A stretch of 64,000 nucleotides of DNA from Ctena decussata (GCA_963989385.1 OZ022499.1:75268203-75332202); one strand, 5' to 3'. Shown: positions 33,600-45,443, counted from the stretch's first letter. Notes: a model not told the origin generated them from the letters alone. Translations and numbers: made by a program.

Positions 33600-34518
33600 T
33601 AGATTGTATCATTCAAAACTCCCCCTCACTTATAAAGTTACGGTGAAATCGTTAACATTGTTTGACGTAAATTAATATGGAAGAAAACTTTTAATATTTT
33701 TTTTCAAAATTGGCTCAGTGAAATTCCTTAAAATGTTCATATAATATGTTCCATATACGTGTCTTTACGCATGCAAAAGATTGTATCGTTCAAAACTCCC
33801 TCTCACTTATAAAACTACGGTGAAATCGTTAACATTCTTTCACTTTATTTCAAATGGAAGAAACATTTTAATATATTTTTTTTTTCAAAATCATCAGTGG
33901 CTTTGTAAAATTCCTTAAAATGTTCATATCATATGCTCCGTATATGTGTCTTTACGCATGCAAAAGAATGTATCATTCAAAGCTCCCTCTCACTTAAAAA
34001 GTTTCGGTGAAATCGACAACATTGTTTGACGTAAATTAATATGGAAGAAAATTTCATATTTTTTTTTTCAAAATTGACTCTGTGAAATTCCTTAAAATGT
34101 TCATATCGTATGCTCCATGTACGTGTCTTTACGCATGCAAAAGATAGTATCGTTCAAAACTCCCTCTCACTTATAAAACTACGGTGAAATCGTTAACATT
34201 CTTTCACTTTATTTCAAATGGAAGAAAAAATTTTTTTTTTTTTTTTCAAAATCATCAGTGGCTTTGTAAAATTCCTTAAAATGTTCATATCATATGCTCC
34301 GTATATGTGTCTTTACGCATGCAAAAGAATGTATCATTCAAAGCTCCCTCTCACTTAAAAAGTTTCGGTGAAATCGACAACATTGTTTGACGTAAATTAA
34401 TATGGAAGAAAATTTTATATTTTTTTTTTTTCAAAATTGGCTCAGTGAAATTCCTTAAAATGTTCATATCATATGCTCCGTATATGTTTCTTAGCGCATG
34501 CTAAAGACTGTTTCATTC

Positions 34519-34554
<36 letters not shown>

Positions 34555-36346
34555 ACTTATAAAATTACGGTGAAATCGTCAACATTGTTTCACGTAAATT
34601 AATATGGGAGAAAAGTTTTAATATTTTTTTTTTCAAAATTGGCTCAGTGAAATTCCTTACAATGTTCATATAATATGCTCCCTATATGTGTCTCTACGCA
34701 TGCAAAAGATTGTATCATTCAAAACTCCCTCTCACTTATAAAGTTACGGTGAAATCGTCAACATTGTCTCACGTAAATTAATATGGAAGAAAATTTCATT
34801 TTTCTTTTTATCAAAATTGGCTCAGTGCAATTCCTTAAAATGTTCATATCATATGCTCCGTATATGTGTCTTTATGCATGCAAAAGATTGTATCATTCAA
34901 AACTCCCCCTCACTTATAAAATTACGGTGAAATCGTCAACATTCTTTCACTTCATTTCATATAGGAGAAAACTTTTAATATTTTTTTTTCAAAATTGGCT
35001 CAGTGAAATTCCTTAAACAGTTCATATAATATGCTCCATATATGTGTCTTTATGCATGCAAAGCTTTGTTTCATTAAAAACTCCCTCTCACTCATAAAAT
35101 AACGTGGAAATCGTCAACATTGTTTGACGTAAATCAATAAGAAAAATTCATATTTTTTTTTCAAAATTAGCTCAGTGAAATTCCTTAAGATTTTCATATC
35201 ATACGCTCCGTATATGCGTCTTTACGCATGCAAAAGATTGTATCATTCAAAACTCCCTCTCACTTAAAAAGTTACGGTGAAATCGTTAACATTGTTTGAC
35301 GTAAATTAATATGGGACAAAATTAATATTTTTTTTTTCAAAATTGGCTCAGTGAAATTCCTTAAAATGTTCATATCATATGCTCCATATACGTGTCTTTA
35401 CGCATGCAAAAGATTGTATCATTCAAAACTCCCTCTCACTTATAAAGTTACGGTGAAATCGTCAACATTCTTTCACTTCATTTCATATGGGAGAAAACTT
35501 TTAATGTTTTTTTTTCAAAATTGACTCTGTGAAATTCCTTAAAATGTTCATATCGTATGCTCCATATATGTGTCTTTACGCATGCAAAAGATTGTATCAT
35601 TCAAAACTCCCTTTTCACTTATAAATTACGGTGAAATCGTCAACATTGTTTCACTTCATTTCATATGGGAGAAAATTTTTAATATTTTTTCGAAATTGGC
35701 TCAGTGAAATTCCTTAAAATGTTCATATCATATGCTCCATATATGTGTTTTCATGCATGCAAAAGAATGGATCATTCAAAACTCCATCTCACTTATAACT
35801 TTAGGGTGAAATCATCAACATTCTTTCACTTCATTTCAAATGAAAGAAAACTTTTAATATTGTTTTTTCAAAATTGGCTCAGTGAAATTCTTTAAAATGA
35901 TCATATCATATGCTCTATATATGTGTCTTTTTGCATGCAAGAGATTGTATCATTCAAAACTCCCTCTCACTTATAAATTTAGGGTGAAATCGTCAACATT
36001 GTTTGACGTAAATTAATATGGAATAAAATTTCATACTTTTTTTTTCAAAATTGGCTCAGTCAACATTGTTTGACGTAAATTAATATGGAATAAAATTTCA
36101 TACTTTTTTTTTTCAAAATTGGCTCAGTGAAATTCCTTAAAATGTTCATATCATTTGCTCCATATAGGTGTCTTTTTGCATGCAAAAGATGGTATCATTC
36201 AAAAATCCCTCTCGCTTATAAAGTTAGGGTGAAATCGTCAACATTATTTCACTTCATTTCATATGGAAGAAAACTTTTAATTTTTTTTTTCAAAATTGGC
36301 TCAGTGAAATTACTTCAAATGTTCATATAATATGCTCCATATAATA
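33600..36346. repeat. satellite-like tandem array, ~177-bp units, about 15 copies
   Basis: Each unit contains AACTCCCTCTCACTTATAAA, TACGGTGAAATCGTCAACAT, a T-run, CAAAATTGGCTCAGTGAAAT, TTCCTTAAAATGTTCATATC and TTTACGCATGCAAAAGATTG. Two variants differ after ACATT: GTTTGACGTAAATTAATATGG (A) and CTTTCACTTTATTTCAAATGG (B). They alternate at 33658-34380, so an approximately 361-bp higher-order unit is duplicated there. A 68-bp internal duplication is at 35997-36128. The array stops where an FB-A element begins. Confidence 0.95.
34521..34554. repeat. 34-bp poly-C run inside the satellite
   Basis: 34 consecutive C replace the CTCCCTCT segment of one satellite unit, apparently an expansion of its C-rich box. 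Confidence 0.95.
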
Positions 36347-36472
36347 TGAGCCGCGACACGACAAAACCAACAATGTGGTCATGCGCACTGCGCAGACTCA
36401 GATCTTTCTAGGTTTCCGCCAAGTTTGACCAGACCCTTCGTTAAGTGTTCAAAGGGTAGCTAAGGGTCTAAG
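36347..36472. mobile_element. FB-A element, left half
   Basis: TGAGCCGCGACACGACAAAA to AAGGGTAGCTAAGGGTCTAA; the right half is missing. It directly abuts the satellite array. Confidence 0.8.
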
Positions 36473-36489
36473 TTACAAAATGAGTCACA

Positions 36490-36566
36490 AAATATGTTTT
36501 TCATGGAGAAAAATGGATAATTATCCCTGAATTATCTCTGTTACCCCTTATCTGGAGCACTGCATT
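36490..36566. repeat. partial AGAGCTCTAGATAAGAGG element
   Basis: TATGTTTTTCATGGAGAAAA to CCTTATCTGGAGCACTG matches one arm of 36750-36958. Confidence 0.55.
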
Positions 36567-36749
36567 TATATAAGGTTATCACTTAAAACTAAAAATCTCA
36601 AGAGGCACGTGTTATTTCATGAGCAGAGTTTACCAAAATGTGTTAGCGCACAATCTTTGTATACACGTACTTCAAGAATTATGCAATGTAATGGTCGTCT
36701 GCCCTGGAAACCATGACGACAGCATGTAGACCCTACCCTGATAAGACTG

Positions 36750-36958
36750 GATTTAGAGAGCTCTAGATAAGAGGGGTATTTGATGATAATTGAGGGATAA
36801 TTTTCTTTATTTGTCATTGAAACCATATGTTGTGACCCATCATCTGAACCGTCTCGTAGAGACGGTTCAGATGAGGGGTCACAGCATATGTTTTTATCCA
36901 GTATAAACAAAAATTATCCCTAATTATCACCAAATACTCCCTCTTATCTAGAGCTCTG
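36750..36958. mobile_element. AGAGCTCTAGATAAGAGG fold-back element
   Basis: AGAGCTCTAGATAAGAGGGG and CCCTCTTATCTAGAGCTCT ends, arms GATAATTGAGGGATAATTTT and complement, centre CATCTGAACCGTCTCGTAGA with a perfect stem. Uninterrupted relative of 25495-25867. Confidence 0.85.
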
Positions 36959-37024
36959 AACATTACTGAATCTTTTTCATGCCCATTTCAGTAACCCTTA
37001 AAGAAGTAAACAAGCAGACATAAG

Positions 37025-37233
37025 TGAGCTGTGACATGGGAAAACCAACAAAGTGGCATGTGCGCATCCACCCAGTCTGATTAGAGTCTTCACTTTGCAC
37101 TTAACGGGTGGCTAAGGGTCTAAGCTAGCTCCATGAGGACAGCAAAGACTGATTAGAGTGGGTGGATGCTCAGGCTGTCTGAGTCTTAGTTGGGCCCTCA
37201 TGCCACTTTGTTGGTTTCCTATGTCGTGGCACA
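37025..37233. mobile_element. FB-A element, diverged
   Basis: TGAGCTGTGACATGGGAAAA start, AAAGTGGCATGTGCGC, GGGTCTAAGCTAGCTCC centre, GGTTTCCTATGTCGTGGCAC end. Arms are shortened. Confidence 0.75.
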
Positions 37234-37276
37234 AATTTCAAAAAATGTTTTGTTCAAGCTATATCATATGGAGCAG

Positions 37277-37521
37277 TTAACTCTTTCGGCGCCAAAGTCG
37301 CAAAAATGCGACTTTGCAAAGAGCGTATATCCAGATCAGCCGGCTCTTAAAAGAGCCGTCTGATCAGGATCTACACTGTTTGCCATTCAAATATGAACTT
37401 AAAAAGCCTGATTTTATGAAAAATGTCTTTAGATTGTTAATTTCCAATTACAAATCTGTCGTCTGATGATTTGAGCAGACGAAAATTTGTCGTCTGAAAA
37501 ATTTGGCGCCGAAAGAGTTAA
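37277..37521. mobile_element. TTAACTCTTTCGGCGCC MITE, copy 1
   Basis: Ends TTAACTCTTTCGGCGCC and GGCGCCGAAAGAGTTAA. It contains AGTCGCAAAAATGCGACTTT, the hairpin core CCAGATCAGCCGGCTCTTAA/AAGAGCCGTCTGATCAGGAT, and CTGTCGTCTGATG. Copy 2 is at 51939-52157. Confidence 0.85.
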
Positions 37522-37525
37522 AGAC

Positions 37526-37600
37526 AAGAGGACAAACAGTGTAGTTCCAGATGAGGCTGCTCATCATGAGCAACCTCATCTGGATCTACATGTTTGTGAA
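37526..37600. repeat. stand-alone hairpin core
   Basis: GACAAACAGTGTAGTTCCAG, then arms ATGAGGCTGCTCAT/ATGAGCAACCTCAT and CTGGATCTACATGTTTGTG. Same design as the cores inside the TTAACCC elements, without their termini. Confidence 0.65.
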
Positions 37601-37910
37601 TTCAGCTGTTTTTGTTTTCAGTGCAGCAAAGTGGAATGAAACATCGCGAGTCTCAGGACTAGGTTTAATTGAGAGCAATGCAGATGCTGATGAAACTGCT
37701 CATGCAGTTAAGTAGTCAATAGAAAGCCTGATATGGGACTAATTGTTTGATGAGCTGTTTCTTTCTGCATTCAATTATTGTTTGTTAATTAAGCCATATT
37801 TCTGAAAATTCAAGGCCTATGATTCTGCTTATTGAAATATGAATAGCTTCTCTTATCATGTTGAGCATCCCATTTGGATAAGTGTAAAGCTTCTCTTCAG
37901 GGCTGTGCTG

Positions 37911-38077
37911 GATTGGGCTGTGCACACAGTCGGAATTTTTGGAACAGCAATCGAGTGCTCTGGAACTGTGTTCTGGAATGGTGCCCACTGTTCCAAAACA
38001 GAAGGTGGTGTGGCCAGAACAAATAGTCAAAACAAAATGGCAAACAAGCAGACAATGCATAAAAATATAAAAAGAAG
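37911..38077 (+). repeat. dispersed repeat shared with 49297 (inverted)
   Basis: GATTGGGCTGTGCACACAGT, GGAATTTTTGG, TCGAGTGCTCTGGAACTGTG, CACTGTTCC, AGAAGGTGG and CAAAACAAAATGG all recur on the minus strand at 49297-49465 at roughly 80 percent identity. Unrecognised family. Confidence 0.6.
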
Positions 38078-38249
38078 GCATAATAAATTTGAATAGTTTT
38101 CCCTTAAAATTCAGATTACATCTACAAAAATGTTGTCAAACAGAAAAAATTACATGGACCCCATCATGTCATGATTGTTCAATAGCAATGCATTTGACTC
38201 TTTCCTGCTCGATTAGCAAGCTTGATTTTGGAACTGTAATAGGTGTTCT

Positions 38250-38472
38250 GGGGCCGTATTCATAAAGCCACTTAAGTCGTTGCTATGCGGTTGCTAAGGC
38301 TAAATATCTATAAAGGAGATTCCCTACAACTATGAAATTTGGTCTGGAGGAACAGTCTTTGTAAGACTGTTCCTCCAGAGCAAATTTTATAGTTGTAGAG
38401 AATCTCCTTCAAAGAAATTTAGCCTTAGCAACAGCATAGCAACAACTTAAGTCGTTTCATGAATACGGCCCC
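38250..38472. mobile_element. GGGCCGTATTCATAAA fold-back element, copy 2
   Basis: Near-identical to 3809-4031, including centre GGAACAGTCTTTGTAAGACT. The full palindrome is intact. Confidence 0.85.
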
Positions 38473-39607
38473 TGGCACAGTGCACACAGCCGAATCGAGG
38501 ATGACCAAGCATGTATGTACGACACATGCTGAAGAGAAGCTTTACACTTGCTGGGTACCAAATTTAGTGTGACAGATGCACATTTCTGCATTCAACTTTT
38601 TCAGTGTTGCTAAACACCAAAATATTGAAAGCAGAATGTGGTGTTCATAATAAATGATTTGCATAGGAGTAAAATAAGATGATGTATATCTGCTTATTCA
38701 TGGTCAGAGGTCACGGTAACAAAACAGCCCAGCATATGTATACTGCATTTTATTAGCAATAGCAAAAATACTGAATGTATAATGTCTGTCTATACAGTGA
38801 AGATCCCGATCAGACTAATCTTTACTAGTCATTGGTTGGGGTCTATACTGCTTGTCATTTTGCTAGCTGTGTCTGGATACTTGCTGGATGTTAAAATAAA
38901 TGTTTTCGTATGTTGTTAATTAAAGAAAGTAATCAGGTAGCATTGCTGGCAAGGAATTATTCATGTTTATCAAAATATTTCGGATTTGTTGATGTTGTTA
39001 TGGATGATATGAGTTCGGACTTACAATATTGGTACTTTAACTGCTTTACATTATGTACATAATTGGTAAGGGTTTTGCTAGCCCCTGTCTCTGTATGATC
39101 TCTGTGTTGGTGGGACGTTAAACCAGAGTTCACTTACTCACTCTTTGCTAGCGAAGTTGATTAGTACCTATGATGTTTGAACACTTGTTTAACTGTAGGG
39201 GAAAGGCCATAAATACACTGAACAAATTGTCTTGTCCCTTGTTCCAGTCTTATGCATATTAAGATTACTGTGGCTACAAATTAGAAAAAAAAAACAAAAA
39301 AAAAAACAGATGCATTTTTTCTTCTTTACATGCAGCACAATCGCTTATGCATTTGCAAAATGAGTTCATCTATTTAGATTTGCACTAATTTTCAAAGGGA
39401 GATAATTTGAATACTTCAAATATCAATTCATACAGATACAAATTTCATGAAGACTGAGAAAAGATTTCATGGTTTTATTATGAAAAACTTTATTTGCTTT
39501 TGAAATGTTTAAACAATGGAGAAAACTGACTAATTAGAAATGTTAAGTGTAATGTTGTGAGTACCTGAGGCCCGTTCCCATTGCATACAGTGTATTGCAA
39601 TAAAATA
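38473..39607. other. unassigned DNA with SINE-tail-like segment
   Basis: GTTGGTGGGACGTTAAACC at 39105-39125 resembles tails of molluscan tRNA-SINEs, but no head is adjacent. A weak hairpin-core relative lies at 38798-38860. No gene. Confidence 0.45.
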
Positions 39608-39608
39608 C

Positions 39609-39823
39609 AGTCAACTCTCGATATCTCGAACACTGATATCTCAAAGTACCTCTGATATAATGAAATATAGTTTGGACATATTCCATATTTTTTATTTAAA
39701 TATGAATTTCTGTTACCTCAAACTACTGATATTACAAAGTAAATTTTCTGGGACTAGAAAATTTACTTTGAGATATCAGTAGTTTGGGAAAAGCTTCAAC
39801 TTTGAGATATCAAGAGTTGACTG
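39609..39823. mobile_element. CAGTCAACTCTCGATATCTC MITE (pogo/mariner-like)
   Basis: Ends CAGTCAACTCTCGATATCTC and (inverted) CAGTCAACTCTTGATATCTC, bordered by TA on both sides. The interior has CAAACTACTGATATTACAAA and a perfect inner hairpin (ACTAGAAAATTTACTTTGAG region). Confidence 0.8.
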
Positions 39824-39963
39824 TATGATAAAGCTAAACTGTCTGTACCATACTGACTGTAGTATGGCGGGAGCCTTGTTTTTGTTGTTTCTATTATTAA
39901 AAATAGTAAACCTTCAGTTTTTGTGTCTTATAATTTCAAAGGAGACACCTTTTGTATAGTAAT

Positions 39964-40190
39964 TCAAACCCCCAGTATCTCGAACACTTATATTTCAAAG
40001 TACCTTTTATATGAAAGCATTTAGCTGTGACACATTCCCAATTTTCATTTCAACTTCTGTTAACTCAAACTACTGATATCTCAAAGTAAATTTTCTGATA
40101 CTGATATCTCAAAGTAAATTTTCTGGTACCAGAAAATTTACTTTGAGATATCAGTAGTTTGGAGTGAACTTCCACTCTTGACTGTTACTT
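39964..40190. mobile_element. second, diverged copy of the 39609 MITE
   Basis: CCAGTATCTCGAACACTTAT, CAAACTACTGATATCTCAAA, an extra duplication of CTGATATCTCAAAGTAAATT, and CACTCTTGACTGTTAC at the end. Termini are decayed. Confidence 0.7.
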
Positions 40191-40689
40191 CCTTTTGGCT
40201 TCCCTTGTCAACCAAACTCTTTCAGAATGCAGTCTTCTCTCAAAGGAAAGAATTTGTTCCTAGAGAGGCAAAAATGAAATAAGTAGAGATGCTTTCCATT
40301 TACCTTTATCCTTCTCTGTGTAGAATTCTCCACCTCCGACTTTTGGGCAAATCTGCATTTTCCATCGGAAGATGTTTCATAAAACATGATGTTAATTTAC
40401 AAGCAGTGTGGATCCTGATAAGAATGTTTCTGTATGAGAGTCTGGAAAGTGTGTCAATTAAGCAGTAATTTCTCAAAGAGATATAAATGCACCGGACATT
40501 TGCTTAACTATATGGACACATACTGAAGAGAAGCCTTATGACTTGTGGAGACAGGGATACAATATACTAGTCTAGTCTATCCTATGACCTGGCAAGGTTG
40601 TTGGGGCACTGCTGATGACTTTACAACTATTCCTTTCCACCTAATCCTGTCTTCTGCTAGCAAAGTCCAACCCCTGTCTACTTAATATC
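40191..40689. other. non-coding DNA with FB-R fragment
   Basis: 40240-40310 (CTCTCAAAGGAAAGAATTTG, TTCCTAGAGAGGCAAAAATG) belongs to the family at 58679. Weak hairpin-core relative near 40405-40450. No gene. Confidence 0.45.
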
Positions 40690-40835
40690 GTCCACAGGCG
40701 ATTGAAGTTTAAGTCCTTGAAACACTTCAAAATGTGAAAAAATCGGAAGGTTCTTATGTCCTTTGAAATGTATTGGACTCTTGAGATGGCAAGGTTTAGA
40801 AATCTTTCTCAGCTATAACTTCAAGCTCTTGTGAT
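40690..40835. repeat. CCACAGGCG MITE fragment
   Basis: CCACAGGCGATTGAAGTTTA, CACTTCAAAATGTGAAAAA and TGTATTGGACTC, a reversed relative of the element at 47635-47786. The far end is decayed. Confidence 0.55.
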
Positions 40836-41019
40836 ATTGTTTTCCTACCTCTTCTTCTTTATATTATTATAATTATTATTATCACATGTCTGGTGGCTTG
40901 AGAACGTGTTATACGAGGTGAAATTAAAAATAATCAATTAGCAAAAAAAAGTTTGGTTCTAAGGTAGATCGATTCTGAATAAAAATATTTGCGGGGAATT
41001 CATTTCATTATACCTGCTG

Positions 41020-42098
41020 AATAACCCAAAGGGCTATAAAACATTTGGATAAGAAAAATTCGAGTACCGTCAAGGTTGTTCAAATGATGACCTTGGGTTT
41101 ATCTTGACAGTTTTTCACGGCAAGGTCAAATATGGGAAAATGCTAGAACATAAGATTTCATGGAAACTGTTGAAGATTTAGGCCTAAAAATGGTATATAC
41201 AGTCATCTTAATGAGTACATGAAGATTTATGAGTACAAGCGGTCAAGGTCTTTCTTTGACCTTTGACCCTGAATTCCCGTATTTTCACAATTTCAAACTT
41301 CTCATCAAAAGCCACTTTGCCAGTTGTAACTGAATATCATATAGAGCCTCCAGGGGTTGAGGGAACAAAAATTTCTTCAAACGGTCTAAGTCACATGATC
41401 AACATGGCCGCCACACCCATATATGGTAAAAACCTTTAAAAATCTCCTTCTCCAGAACCATTTGTCAGATGGCCTTGAAACTTGGTATGTAGCATTGGGT
41501 ACTCGAGTACCATCAATATTGTTCAAATTATGACCTTGCGTTGACCTTAGCCTTTTCAAAGGCATAGCCAAAATATGGGAAAATGCGATAACACGAGCTA
41601 TCTTGGATAACTACAAAGATTTAGGCCTAAAATCTGGTATATACAGTCATCTTAATGCATACTTGAGGATTAGTGAATAAAAGAGGTCAAGGTCATTCTT
41701 TGACCTTTGACCCAGGACTCTCAATTATTTTGACAATTTCAAACATTTCCTCAAAAGCTACTAGGCAAATTGTAACCAAATGTCATGGAGAGCCTGCAGG
41801 GACTGAGGAACTTTGATAATTTTTTGGCAAGGTCAAGCTTTTATATGGGAAAATGGTTAAATATAAGAGTTCATGGAACTTGTAGAAAATTTTGGTGCAG
41901 AAGTTAATAAATACAGTCAAATAAATAAGTGCTTGACCATTTTTAGCAACGGATGTCAACATTATTTTATGAGCTTTAACCAATGTCTCTCATATTCTGA
42001 CAGGTTAAACTACCAGGTTTGTTAAGATGATTGCCCTAGTTTGACCACTGATCTTTTTACTCAGGTGAGCGATTCAGGGCCTCATGGCCCTCTTGTTT
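41020..42098 (-). mobile_element. Helitron-like element with ~445-bp tandem units
   Basis: On the minus strand it begins AAGAGGGCCATGAGGCCCTG, AATCGCTCACCTGAGTAAAA (42058-42098), the same left end as the element at 11868. The interior has two clear units and part of a third sharing ATATGGGAAAATGC, GATTTAGGCCTAAAA, TATACAGTCATCTTAATG and TCTTTGACCTTTGACCC. The far end is not defined. Confidence 0.6.
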
Positions 42099-42119
42099 TA
42101 TATCCTGTTACGTGTTAGT

Positions 42120-42420
42120 GACTCCCGGTAGCTCTCCGTGTGTCCGTCGTACGTTTGTCCGTCCGTCCATCTGCCTGTCTATGAGCACTTCGGTTCCGTT
42201 CGATCGATAACTTTTTGTTTTTGGTGGATTTTCTTCAAACTTGGCATGTGCATTGGTCCTGGGAATATCTCGTCGTTTGGGATTGTTAATGCGGATGGGC
42301 AAATTTCGATATCGTCCGATAGAGTTATTGCCCTTGTCAGTGTCTCAGAAGTGGTTTTGGTCTGTATTTTCTTTATCATTTCAATATTACTTAATGAAAT
42401 TTCACAGAAATGATCGAAAT
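42120..42420 (+). repeat. GTCCGTCCGTCC-type Helitron-like segment
   Basis: GTCCGTCGTACGTTTGTCCG and TTTTTGGTGGATTTTCTTCA, then GCATTGGTCCTGGGAATATC. Resembles left parts of tandem-cored elements here. Frames across it are incidental. Confidence 0.45.
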
Positions 42421-42424
42421 AATA

Positions 42425-42662
42425 TGAGCCGCGACACGACAAAACTAACAATGTGGTTGTGCGCAGAGCGCAGGCTCAGATCAGCCTGGGCATCCACCAA
42501 GTCTAATCAGACTCTTCGCTAAGCGCTTAAAGGATAGCTAAGGGACTAAGCTATCTCCATGCGGACAGCGAAGACTCTGATCAGACTGGGCGGATGCCCA
42601 GGCTGATCTGAGTCTGCGCTGGGCGCACAACCACATTGTTGGTTTTCTCGTGTCGCGGCTCA
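42425..42662. mobile_element. FB-A element, reference copy (238 bp)
   Basis: Intact: TGAGCCGCGACACGACAAAA, CAGATCAGCCTGGGCATCC, centre TAAGGGACTAAGCTATCTCC, CAGACTGGGCGGATGCCCAG, CTCGTGTCGCGGCTCA. The two halves pair over most of their length. Confidence 0.9.
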
Positions 42663-42679
42663 ATTATATCTTTTCTGCC

Positions 42680-43325
42680 ACAAGCAGAGTTTTGTCCATC
42701 GGGCTATCTGCCCCTGTCCCGGGGCTACATACATGTATAAGAGCATGAAAATGTTTGTATAAAATCAAGGTTGAGAGTGATTTTCCCAAAACTTGCTGCA
42801 ACTTTTCAAAATATAAGCTCCCTATCATGATAAGCTTCCTATTATTAAGTCACCAAAACTTTATATAAAATCTGAGTTTTTGGTAAACCTTCATGAAATT
42901 TCACAGAAATGATTTTTTTTTAAAAGAGAGTAATATTGGCTTGCTTTAAGAACCAGAATTAATCCAACGGGTTTATCTGCCTCTGCCATGGGAATACTTA
43001 CATGTATAATATCATTATCAAAATCTATATAAAACCAGAGTTGAAAGAGATTTTCTTGAAACTTGCATCCAGTTATCAGAATAATATAAACTTCATGTTA
43101 TTATCAAAATTTGGTCCTAATGGATTACCTGCCCCTGACACAGTGACATGACTCGAATCATAAAAGGTCAATGTAAAATCAGAACTGAAATGATTTTTTT
43201 TTATGAAATACTTAACAAATGGTCAAAGCAGTAATAGCTTCCAGCGATGATTTAAAATTCTAATCCAAGGAGATTATCTGCTCCTGTCCTGGGGCTACAT
43301 ACATGTACTGTACATTTATGAAAGC
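42680..43325. repeat. diverged tandem repeat
   Basis: About four irregular units share (G/T)ATCTGCC(C)CTG, GGGGCTACATACATGTA, AAATCA(A)GG/CAGAGTTGA and GATTTTC. Spacing is about 150-270 bp. Likely a decayed tandem core of a Helitron-like element. Confidence 0.5.
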
Positions 43326-43627
43326 ATGAAAAACATCAAGATATTTGCATTGGTGGGTATTACGCAGTCGTATATGATGCTATTATTCTTTAATTCTGTA
43401 TTGATGGATGGACTGATACAGATTAAATTTTGCTGTACTTGAACGTTGGACAGTTTTGGATTTTTCTTTCCCTCCTTTTTCTAGAACTGAGATTTTTCTG
43501 TCTTCGCCTGCTGTCTGTTGCTTAGGCTCTGAAAGCTGTCAAAAACATGCATTTTATAAACATTAAATTTATTCTCATTTCACATATACATTGGGTCATA
43601 ATGATTGGTGAGTATACCTATCACATA

Positions 43628-43864
43628 TGAACAGCAACACGACAAAAACAAAAAAAATGACATTTGCGCCCAGTGCAGACTCAGATCAGCCTGGGCATCC
43701 GCCCAGTCTGATCACAGTCTTCGCTGTCAGAAAATTGCTAGCTTAGAGCCTTAGTTACCCTTTAAGCACACAGCGAAGACTCTTATCGGACTGGGCTGAT
43801 GTCCAGGCTGATTTGAGTCTTCGCTGGGTCCACGCGCCACTTTGTTTTGTTGTGTCGCGGCTCA
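43628..43864. mobile_element. FB-A element
   Basis: TGAACAGCAACACGACAAAA start and GTTGTGTCGCGGCTCA end; arms AGATCAGCCTGGGCATCCGC and complement. The centre is inverted relative to 42425 (TAGCTTAGAGCCTTAGTTAC). Confidence 0.85.
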
Positions 43865-44058
43865 TATACATATACATATATCATTCGTTCTTCATGGGCT
43901 AACTGAACAAAACCGAATGTTTAAAATGCCCAATTTGGATTGTACACTCTTCAAAACGAACGAGTGTTCAGAATGATACAGTCCAAACGCAGTGATGCTA
44001 CCCCAAAGTGAAATCTACTTTTCCAGCTGCAAGGCATTTCAGTATTTTGGAATAAATG

Positions 44059-44294
44059 TGAGCTGCGACATGACAAAACCAACAACTTGGCATGGGCGCC
44101 CAGTGAAGACTCAAATCAGCCTGAGCATCTGTCAAGTCTGGTCAGAGTTTTTATTGTGCGTTTAAAGGTTAGCTAAGCGTCTAAGCTACTCCCAGGCGAA
44201 CAACGAAGACTCTGATCAGACTGTGCGGATGCCCAGGCTGATCTGAATCTTCGCTGGACGCACATGCCACTATGTTAGTTTTGACAATCGCGGA
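44059..44294. mobile_element. FB-A element
   Basis: TGAGCTGCGACATGACAAAA start; the right end is decayed (GTTTTGACAATCGCGG). Arms and centre (GTTAGCTAAGCGTCTAAGCT) recognisable. Confidence 0.8.
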
Positions 44295-44597
44295 AAGATG
44301 TTGTTTTAAGAGACCAGTTTTAGGTAAACAAATTTCAAGTAACCATTTTCACCATCAGTTCCAGTCCTTGTCAGTGAATGGATACAATTACAGGGGAAGG
44401 AACTATGTCTTTTTCATTTTTGTTTATTTTCTCAATAGGGGTCAATTCTTAAAGGGAACAATTGCTTTTAGAAGAACAACCCATTTTTGAAGGGCTACAT
44501 CACCCAGAGAAGCAAGCAAGATGCCATAAAAGGTGTTTCCCTTTGTACAAATGGCGGAAAAGCATGAAAAATGTACCCATACATCTTACTAGTAATA

Positions 44598-44824
44598 TTA
44601 ACCCATTGCATTCTTCGTATTTTTTGTCGTCTGCTGAAATTGTCGTCTGCATCAAAAATCAAGAATATTTTGACAATACTGGTCTATCTAACTCTTGTAG
44701 AAATGATGTCTAGGCAGCAAACAATTTGGATCTCAAATCAGGCCCCACGTTTGTTGGGCCTGATCTGGATCCAAACTGTTTGCCCAGATACCCCTGAAGG
44801 GGTATCCCGCATGGAATGGGTTAA
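44598..44824. mobile_element. TTAACCCATTGCATTC MITE, copy 1
   Basis: Ends TTAACCCATTGCATTC and GGAATGGGTTAA. Contains TTGTCGTCTGCTGAAATTGT, the core GGATCTCAAATCAGGCCCCA ... GGGCCTGATCTGGATCC, and ATACCCCTGAAGGGGTATCC. Copy 2, inverted, is at 60808-61033. Confidence 0.85.
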
Positions 44825-45214
44825 TATTGGTAACTTTAAAGATATATCAAAACTGGTAGGATGCTTCAGTAGATGTTAAACAGCTATGGTAACAGCCTGT
44901 CATCTACGGACGCATCCTTGCTGTTTTGACATATCTTCAAAGTTATCAAAGAAGATTCCAGACGGAACCCCCAAATTGTAATGGAGATATGGCACCACCC
45001 ATATTTGCAATTGGCATGCAAAGCCATATAGTGTATGCTTTGGCAAACCAGAAGTTTGTGATTGTTAGCACGAAGTTTTATGAAACAAATGATAGTTATT
45101 CATTGTTGATGATGTGGTATATCCCTCACATTTCCTAATTGAAGCGTTTGTCATATTGGAAAAAAGAAAAGAAAATAATTCAACCGCTTTATGATGAATA
45201 AGCCTTAACATGCC

Positions 45215-45443
45215 ACACTGTGACAAACAAAGTGGCATGTGCGCCCAGTGAAGTTTCAGATCAGCCTGGGCATCTGCCCAGTCTGATCAGAGTCTTTGCC
45301 GAGCGCTTAAAGGATAGTTACGGGTCTAAGCTACCTCTATGTCGACAGCAAAGGCTGATCTCAGACTTGGCGGATGCCCAGGCTGATCTGAGTCTTCTCG
45401 TGGCGCACATGCCACTTTGTTGGTTTTGTTGTGTTACGGCTCA
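45215..45443. mobile_element. FB-A element, left end decayed
   Basis: GACAAACAAAGTGGCATGTG to GTTGTGTTACGGCTCA. Arms and centre are recognisable; the first ~12 bases are lost. Confidence 0.8.

Noticed and set aside
33600..36346. CRISPR-like array
   Set aside because: Units are ~177 bp contiguous tandem repeats without unique spacers, in a eukaryotic context; it is a satellite.
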